NCBI RefSeq assembly: GCF_963678635.1
Contig: NC_087065.1
Coordinates: 32,060,373 to 32,124,372, forward strand
Length of the DNA: 64,000 nt
DNA from: Symsagittifera roscoffensis
Lineage: Eukaryota; Xenacoelomorpha; Acoela; Convolutidae
Reading direction: 5' to 3'
The notes under the pieces are model-generated. The model searched no databases. It saw only the letters and a list, made by a program, of their open reading frames with translations, and was not told the DNA's origin. The position numbers and the translations under genes were made by a program. This document shows, piece after piece, positions 57,557 through 64,000 of the stretch. The first letter of the stretch is position 1; each line of letters opens with the position of its first letter.

Positions 57557-57966
57557 TGAGTTATGTTCGAAATTTAACTCATAGAGTATTTTCGGATAGG
57601 GTAGACCGTCTGCTCGTCACGCTATCTTATTTTCGGCCGGATAGATTCGTGCAATTTCTTAGTCTAATACCGATCCTAATCTTACTCTTATTTCTACTAG
57701 TCTCAGGGTGTTTAACTAGTCTCTGCTAGGCTCAATAGATCTAGAGTATACTGGCTTACTGCGATTGCTAGAAGGTCTCTTGTAGAGGTAACTAATTTTT
57801 AAGTTAAATTCAAATCTCTCTGGTGCTGAAGTTACAATAATTTCAGCACTCACAAATAAGTGGGTTGTTAGTTAGATGGATCAAGATTGGGTAATATTAA
57901 ATATTTTATAGTGATAAAATATCTAATTTATAACCAATAAGAAAATGTAGTTTAGTTCTGGTTCCA
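57557..57966 (-). repeat. 5' LTR of the gypsy element, 410 bp
   Basis: Full-length LTR, TGAGTTATGTTCGA to CTGGTTCCA on the plus strand, followed by the target duplication GTAT. It is the intact counterpart of the deleted 161-bp LTR at 39400-39560 and matches 9546-9956 over its whole length. Confidence 0.9.
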
Positions 57967-59481
57967 GTATTTCTTGGTATACAGCGACGAGAACAGCCAA
58001 ATCACTTGTACTTTGATCACTCGAAAGACGGACAAAACCATTTCGCAAGACCTTGTTCGAAGATGGATAATAACGACCGTTCCATATCAGTGAAGACGTA
58101 AAAATACGTAAACTTTTCATGCTAGCAAGCAAAAAGTGAAACTGAATCCAGTATTATTGTCATCAGAGGGGCCTGGCAGAACACTGGTGAAGACGTTAGT
58201 TATGGCCAGTGATTTATTTGTAATAAATATCTCAAACCAGAGATTCGATATGATCTCATGAAGAAGTCGTGCTTTTTATCATAGAGTGAGCCGTTTGTAA
58301 AAGTTCAACTTTTCCTATGCATGTTTTTCAAGTAAGGAAACTTTTGCACAAAAAGTTGCGTATATTGCCTCAAATTTTCAAGAAAGCTAATGAAGCTATG
58401 AAAAATTAGAAAGTTTGAGTTGTTTTTTAAGGCCAAAAACTTAATTGCAAAAATTTGACTTTTCAGTTTTCAAGCTGTCCAAGTAATGAAATTAAGAAGT
58501 TTTTGAATTTGTTACAAAAAGCGAAAAGTTTCATGGATCTAATCATTTTTGTTCCAAATAGCGAGTTAACCCTTGAAAATATTTCGATTTTTTCAACTTA
58601 TATCATAGATCCAATCGTTCCGCGTAAAACTCAAAACTTCGAAGCGAGCGCTTCAGCTTTGAAACGCTCATAAAGTAATAATAATGTTCCAAGTTAATCA
58701 TACAGCAAAACTTCCCGAAAAATTAGTTTTTCAAGAAATGGAGGATGCTGTTGTTCGTAGTTGATTTGTGTCTATTGAAAAAGAATTGAGCGGGTAGTCT
58801 AGCCTTGAAATTGAATGGCGTTCATTTTGTTTGAAGAGTTTTTTTTATCGAAACAATTCTAGAACCTTCCAGACTTTGGAACGTTTGATGGTCGTTCTGA
58901 ATGATTTTTAAAACAGTTTGTTGTACGTTTTTAAACGCTGCGCCCGATTACCCGGTCGACACAAAGCTTTATGCTAAGCTGATTCAATATGACAAACTCT
59001 GAATTCTACAGACTTAATCAGGAATCCAGCAAAGAAATCAGCAAAAATCAGCAATTTTCAGAAGTATTGGTTTCACAGGCCAAAATGCGTTTGTCGCTGG
59101 ATTCCAAAACAAGTAAATTTTCGTGAGATTTCTCTGTAGGCAACATTTGTTTTATTTCCAGCTACAAAAACCAGAAGATATTTGAGAAGAAATGCAATTA
59201 ACAAAACCTCATTCGTAATGACCTAACTGACAGTGTAGCCCGTAAAATATCAGAAGGAAAGCCAGCATATATAGCATGCTACTCAAACATGGATGTGTGC
59301 CAACAGTTAAGCCCCATTCTTTATTTTAACTAGCGAATTTAGTCCTATCCACTGTTTCAATTTTCGAGAGCTTTAATATTCTGATCAACGATCAACCAGT
59401 GATAAAAAAACACAGATATGTGATTTAGATTTATAGTCAGGGGCTGAAAAGTGTGGCTTTTTCTTCTAGTACTTCTCTCAC
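57967..59481. other. Right flank of the gypsy element, unassigned
   Basis: A minus-strand frame from the ATG at 58132 (MKSLRIFTSSLIWNGRYYPS, then VRLSSDQSTSDLAVLVAVY) runs directly into the LTR at 57966. The sequence left of the element (39399 downward on the minus strand) stays open for about 20 more codons in the same register, so an older reading frame may have been split by the insertion. The remainder to 59481 holds only short frames. Confidence 0.35.
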
Positions 59482-59752
59482 CTTTCAGGTACACGACAGG
59501 CATCTGTGGAGTGAGTTCTTTCATCCTGGCTTCTGCGATGCAGCCAGTCTGGATGTCCCATCTGGCACCTTCCATATACAGACCACTGATGTAGGAGCCC
59601 TCTCTGGGTGGGGCCCCAAAGTCATCCCGACTCTTCTTAGTCACGTCACAGTTCAGTACCATCTTATCCAGCGGCCACTCGTTCTTGCGCGCCGTCTGCT
59701 GCATGATAGCCGTTAGAAAGGCTTGTGGGTTGAACAAGCCCCCCAGCCACAC
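59482..59752 (-). CDS. Axonemal dynein heavy chain, one C-terminal exon
   Basis: The minus strand reads [60 protein letters not shown], then [20 protein letters not shown] and PVVYLK. This is the strongly conserved C-terminal domain of axonemal dynein heavy chains, closest in wording to the outer-arm DNAH9/11/17 type. An AG acceptor (TTGTAG|GTGTGG) and a GT donor (CTGAAAG|GTGAGA) bound a 271-nt exon, phase 0 to phase 1. No stop or frameshift occurs in it. Dynein heavy chains are the motors of cilia and flagella and need about 4,500 residues. Neighbouring exons were not found on either side within the window, so introns are long or this is a fragment. Confidence 0.9.
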
Positions 59753-60739
59753 CTACAACAACATGATGCAAACCAAAATAAGGATAGTCGGTTGTTTTGC
59801 AAGTAGCACAGAAAATTGCCAACAAAAAACTAGGCAAAAAGATATAAAAACATAGCTTCAAAGACTAAAACTCTTATATTAAAATAAAGACATAAGTCTT
59901 GTTTCCGTAAAATATCCTTGCTCATTTGCTTTTTTTAGCTCGATAGTCTACACATATAATCTTTAGTTTTGCTAGACTGAAGAGTATTAGGGCTCAAAAA
60001 ACTACTGCAGGGACAATATTGACAAGTCGATATAACTAAAAGGAACTAAACAAACTTTATTTGATAAAAAGCCAACTTAGTAACTTTTCAATTCACGTTA
60101 TGATTCTCTCAATTTTTTTTCTAGACTAGTGAAAGTCATCCTTTCTCATTTAGAACTCAAGGTCAAATAAACAAATAACATCACCCACATTCCCCACCTC
60201 CTTGGGATGTGAAGCTACAAATAGTAATCCTAAAATAATAACTAAGTTTACAAAATGCTTCATTGAACCACAATGTACAATCTCATCAAACGTCCAAATA
60301 ACTTAGTGATACGAGTTTTTTTTTTCATTTTATTCAGTTTCAGCTTTTTTTAAATGTCAAGTTTACTCCAATTTTTTCTCAGTTTGAATCATTGTTTACT
60401 GGTTTTCTTGTGTCTCCGTCTCCGTCTCACTGTCGTCGACTTTCTCTCTCGCTGTTTGCGTCCTCGTTGTTGTCATAGTTCTGCCTTCATCTACTTTCGT
60501 AGATGGTTCTTCGCTCGAGCTGGTCATATATTTTTATGTCCAGTTAATTTGTTTGCTTTCATTTTCTCTGTTCTTTACTTCCTGTTTGCTACTGTCACTT
60601 GAATATTCTCTTTCTGAGTGGTCTGGTATTTATTTGCATTCATAATATGGGTCCTTCTCCTCTGTTTTGTTGGCTTTAGGTGGCTCCATCTTCCTTGCTA
60701 TAAAGACCAGTCATGCTTCGGTGTGTATTGTAGAGATCC
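59753..60739. other. Intron-like spacer upstream of the dynein exon
   Basis: AT-rich sequence without recognised exons. The plus-strand frames at 60354-60602 and 60618-60815 are T- and C-rich and give hydrophobic low-complexity peptides. If the dynein gene is intact, this and the copia remnant lie in its intron. Confidence 0.4.
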
Positions 60740-61360
60740 ACACATCATGAAACCTAACAATTCATCTATCTACCTTCATGGCGTTGGCCAAGAACTCAGA
60801 CAGCTGATTTTCTGAGTTGACAAACAAAATGTCGATTCCTTCGTAGTAGTTTAGTAATATTTTATGGGCTACCTCTCTTCTGCTGGACTTGCACTTGGAT
60901 GCTTTGTTTTTGGGTGAGTACACTGCAGTTCTGACACTCTGAGACTATCTGTGAATTTTCTGCACTTCATAAATGTTTCTGATAGACCGATGTAATGAAT
61001 CAACGCTTTCCAGTACGATCTCGTCCGTCGCGTGTCTCGTGGCGAGAAGTTTTGCTTCATTTATATCATTCTTCGCTCTAGTTATGATCTTGCTTGACTA
61101 TTGGAATACTATTAACAAAATTCTAATCTTGCTTGACTGACCAATGAAATGCGATGCTGAGTTCATCTGCGAATGATTTCAACTCGCCCCATTGTCTCGT
61201 GGCGAGAAGTTTTGCTTCATTTATATCATTCTTCGCTCTAGTTATGATCTTGCTTGACTATTGGAATACTATTAACAAAATTCTAATCTTGCTTGACTGA
61301 CCAATGAAATGCGATGCTGAGTTCATCTGCGAATGATTTCAACTCGCCCCATTGTCGCTC
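60740..61360 (-). pseudogene. Copia RNase H C-terminal remnant
   Basis: A minus frame near 60960-60750 gives SVRTAVYSPKNKASKCKSS and later SENQLSEFLANAMKV, resembling the end of copia RNase H where a QLADxLT block is usual. It has several stops and is interrupted upstream by the 160-bp tandem duplication at 61033-61352. The identification rests mainly on position after the RT. Confidence 0.45.
61033..61352. repeat. 160-bp tandem duplication
   Basis: TGTCTCGTGGCGAGAAGTTT starts copies at 61033 and 61193, and the two 160-bp units look identical by eye. A TGTC word lies at each boundary (61033, 61193, 61353), so slippage or unequal exchange at this short repeat is plausible. Confidence 0.95.
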
Positions 61361-61449
61361 TTCCAGTGTAGCTGGCGCCAGTGTGTATCTCCATCTCTAG
61401 GGGTACCGTCATTGGTCTCATCATAATCAGCTAGATTTTTAGCTCATCT

Positions 61450-62410
61450 TAATCAGGTTTAGCTTTTTTACAATTCCAACATGTGGTCTAGCCTTTATTG
61501 ATGACAAGCAATCGATTAGCTTTTTTGCAAGGTCTGATTTTGATAGTGTCAATAACCACTTTAATTAGCCTATCAGTTATACCAGTCTCATCATCACCTG
61601 TAAGTCCTTGAATTTCACTATTTTCTCCATTACTACCCCTCGTGTATGTGAGAGTTGTCATCCGTTAGTGTCTGCTTTCCTAGACTGTTTCGGTATTGAT
61701 CTTCATTACCAGAAATTCAAACTTCGGCTTCTTGACGGGCCCTGTGTTGATTTCTGGTAGCACTCTTTTTATTTTGGCATGAAAATCATCCGTGCATGCG
61801 ATCTTCTTGTCATCTACATACAGCGCTAGTAATCCTATCTTCTTGCCTTGTTGAACAGTTGCGTAGAATTAGCAGTTGTTTCTGCTGCATTCCTTAATCC
61901 CTACTTGGTTGAGTTTTCTAATAATGGTAGCGTACCAAGCAACCGCTGCGTCTGCCAGTCCATAAGTGGCCACATTCTACTTCCATATGGTCACAATATA
62001 TGTACCTGCTTCCCTTGGTGGGGAAATATAGCCTAGTCGGCTTAAGCTGTCTGAATGGAGAAAAGCTTCACTAACATCGGCAGATCATATGGTTCTTCTT
62101 CTGTAAGCTATTATCAAGTTGGCAAAGTAAAATGCGGACTTCTGTGATGCGTTGCTTCTTTCTTCTTTATGTTTTCTCTGACTGTGAGTCTGCTTTCATG
62201 CTCCCTGGCACCGTCTTGTGCCATTTTCCAGGTGCTCACCCATCTGCATTTGAATAATGTGTTACTTTTTTTTAACGTTTCGATTGCAGGGACCTCCTTA
62301 ATTACACCATTTGACTTTAATTCTTGTAACTTCTCTTGTCTTGCCGTTTCAAAAACTTCCGTTTTTTTCCAATTCTTCCTTTGAGGCTACTTCAACGACT
62401 GCAATCAACC
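61450..62410 (-). pseudogene. Copia reverse transcriptase (RVT_2), broken
   Basis: From about 62370 downward: EKLQELKSNGVIKEV, CRWVSTWKMAQDGA, then a gap with stops. Near 62070 comes DVSEAFLHSDS, the block with the first catalytic Asp. ATYGLADAAVAWYATI follows near 61960-61910 and LLALYVDDKKIACTDDFHAK near 61825-61765, with YVDD intact. PKFEFLVMKINTE follows. Stops include the TAG just before the YGLADA block. The plus-strand frame at 62311-62766 is a shadow of this region and its linker. Confidence 0.8.
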
Positions 62411-63599
62411 AACGTCGGTCTTCAGCGACTGCAAAAAACCAACGTATTTTTCCTTTGGGCCTCTGGGTGGTAGTTCCTCCTGTCTTACTTGATCTTCTTC
62501 ACTTATTATCTCTTCGTTGCTGTCGTTTCCTCCTTACTGTATCGTGTCTTTATCAGACGCTTTTATCTATCCCTCGTTCTAGATACCGATCCGTTCGATC
62601 CTGTATTTGTTCGCTTCATAGCACTGGTAAAAGCGCGACTCCACTGTTGTCATCAGTCTTGCTGACTATGTCATATCCACATGCTCGCACAGTGGTTATG
62701 AAATTAACGGCTTCTAACTCGGGTATGTTATTTGGGGTGGTTAATGTAAACGATTTTTCTTTCTAGTTTTGTTTGGCATTGTCTCCATTTTCTCTTCAAC
62801 ATCTTTCTGTTTCATTTGATCCTGTCCGTCGCAACTTGAATTATGTATCCTTTCTCTATGTCTCTCTTTTCGGTGTTGTTCGCAAAGGTGTATTTCTAAG
62901 TCATTAGGCTCGGAAGCATTGTATGATCTGATGAAAATTTGTCCGTTCCTCTTTCACAATTTTGTAGATACATGGTACAATCTTTTATCCCTTAATTAAA
63001 AACAACGACAGTTAATTCTTTCATTATCTCACAATCAATTTTATTTCTGTTATCATCCGTTCAAATCATTTTGAAACTATTCTGACACTAATTTTCTGCT
63101 CTGTTTTGATATGTTTTGACATTTTTAGTTCCTGTTGAGCTTACTGCGAAGTTTCCGTTCTGTTGTAAAACGTTTTGTTCACACGATTCATTTGAACTTG
63201 AAATATGCATTTTTTGAAGATGATGTCATCCACGTTTCCACTTTTTAGGTTGCAATCCTGGGTTACATGCTACCAGTGTTTCTGATCCAATCTAGGCCCA
63301 ATACTGTGCATATATAACTCTAGCGTAATCTGCGTAAACAATTTTTTTTTCATGTTTAATCAATATTTTGCACCCTTGCATATTACTTTTTTGCAGGGCC
63401 TAATCATCTGTTATTTCATGAATTTTTCTTTTGTATGTTATTATATTTATATCAGCGGGTTTTAAACTTTTTCAAGGTTGATGTTTGGCCTTTTCTTTTT
63501 TTTCAGCTTTCACAAAAGCTTCCATAACTGCTTGAATTGTGTTCAAGTGTGTTTTTCGGTCCTGAATGTTTAGATTGTTGCTTATCAAAGCACTATGGA

Positions 63600-64000
63600 A
63601 ATTCCCCTTAATTCAGTATTTTAATCATAAGACTTATTCCGTACACATAGGTGAACATCAAGGAGCATGTAAATTGCCATAATAGCACAATCTAATAAAA
63701 CGTCGTTGTTTTCCGTCAAATATTTGTCATTTTTACATCTTTTTATGATGCTTTTAAGTATTCCATTATGTCTCTCTACTACCCAATTTGAAAATATGCA
63801 TAACCTGCTGCGGCGTTTATCATGCATGCGAAACTAGAATTCATTAGTAGCATGAATTCTTTATTGAATTCTCACCCCAAGTCATGAAGAAATTATCTGG
63901 CGAGGAGTAGACAAACTTCGTGAACCAGTTCGTAATTACGGCAAGTGACGCTAATCAGAAGTATAGCTACACTCAGACGTGAGAACTCATCCACCATTTG
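63600..64000 (-). pseudogene. Copia integrase core, partial
   Basis: MVDEFSRLSVA (first catalytic Asp) is encoded at about 63996-63960. HDLG-stop-EFNKEFMLLMN near 63890-63840 holds the second Asp with a TGA in the Gly-Gly-Glu-Phe motif. NWVVERHNGILKSIIKRCKN, in the frame 63827-63621, holds the Glu. A frameshift lies between the first two blocks. The gene continues beyond the window edge. Confidence 0.75.

Larger units (their letters stand above)
39400..57966 (-). mobile_element. Ty3/gypsy-type LTR retroelement with envelope-like gene, 18.6 kb
   Basis: The LTRs run TGAGTTATGTTCGA to CTGGTTCCA on the plus strand (TGGAACCAG to TAACTCA in the element's sense). They are flanked by GTAT at 39396-39399 and 57967-57970. 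Reading on the minus strand: 5' LTR, candidate primer-binding site, leader, gag, Arg/Ser-rich segment, protease, RT, RNase H, integrase, a degenerate proline-rich ORF, an envelope-like region, a 2.5-kb 3' non-coding tail and the 3' LTR. The RT-RNase H-integrase order is that of Ty3/gypsy. The length is large for a gypsy element with LTRs of only 410 bp. Stops and frameshifts show that it is inactive. Confidence 0.9.
60740..64000 (-). mobile_element. Ty1/copia-type retrotransposon pol remnant
   Basis: On the minus strand the order is integrase core (64000-63620), RT (62400-61450) and an RNase H-like tail (to about 60740). Integrase before RT is diagnostic of Ty1/copia as opposed to gypsy. Stops and frameshifts are frequent. 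The 5' part (gag, protease, LTR) lies beyond the right edge and no 3' LTR is recognised on the left. Confidence 0.75.

Noticed and set aside
39400-57966. Reading the large retroelement as a BEL/Pao or copia type
   Set aside because: Domain order is RT, RNase H, integrase with a GPY/F module, and the RT and RNase H blocks are gypsy-like.
62311-62766. 151-codon plus-strand frame
   Set aside because: Its 3'-most part is the antisense of the copia RT N-terminal blocks; the peptide is low-complexity Leu/Ser-rich.
1-64000. tRNA or rRNA genes
   Set aside because: I looked for tRNA B-box-like GGTTCGAATCC words and long rRNA-like GC-rich stretches and saw none; a covariance-model scan would be decisive.

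Overview
The window is eukaryotic, AT-rich animal DNA made almost entirely of transposable elements, satellites and simple repeats, with two short pieces of ordinary host genes. One is the first coding exon of a sorting nexin 17-like gene (PX domain, near 5.5 kb). The other is an isolated exon near the C-terminus of an axonemal dynein heavy chain (near 59.6 kb). An axonemal dynein implies motile cilia or flagella, so I favour a ciliated invertebrate and argue against a nematode or most arthropods. The species cannot be fixed from this window.

Layout. 1-13.3 kb: an LTR end (+ strand), a 309-bp hAT-type MITE with a perfect 8-bp target duplication, a satellite of about 172-bp monomers with an 865-bp higher-order repeat that abuts the SNX17-like exon, a dispersed 280-bp repeat, palindromic minisatellites, a second LTR end (- strand), a 200-N assembly gap and a second partial MITE. 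13.310-39.093 kb: a Polinton/Maverick element (25.8 kb) with about 520-bp terminal inverted repeats and a 6-bp target duplication (TATGTT). Most of its virion-type genes are on the minus strand: major capsid, a basic protein, a penton-like protein, integrase, a small basic protein, a packaging ATPase, an exonuclease-like protein and an unknown ORF. The protein-primed DNA polymerase is on the plus strand. The element is inflated by nested tandem duplications (6.95 kb x2, 1.84 kb x2, about 0.39 kb x3, 0.275 kb x2). Without them it would be about 16-17 kb, the usual size of a Polinton.

39.400-57.966 kb: a minus-strand Ty3/gypsy-type LTR retroelement of 18.6 kb with GTAT target duplications. It carries gag, an arginine/serine-rich segment, protease, RT, RNase H, integrase with a GPY/F module, a degenerate proline-rich ORF and an envelope-like region. 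The LTRs are 410 bp (right) and 161 bp (left, internally deleted). The other LTR pieces at 0.1-0.5 and 9.5-9.96 kb belong to the same family. 58-64 kb: unassigned DNA, the dynein exon, and a decayed minus-strand Ty1/copia-type pol (integrase, RT, RNase H remnant) that runs off the right edge and carries a 160-bp tandem duplication.

All mobile-element genes seen here are damaged by stops, frameshifts or lost catalytic residues, although some domains (gypsy RNase H and integrase) still read through. Several lesions are the same in both copies of the 6.95-kb Polinton duplication, so decay probably began before the duplication. Family names come from motifs read by eye; no database search was possible.
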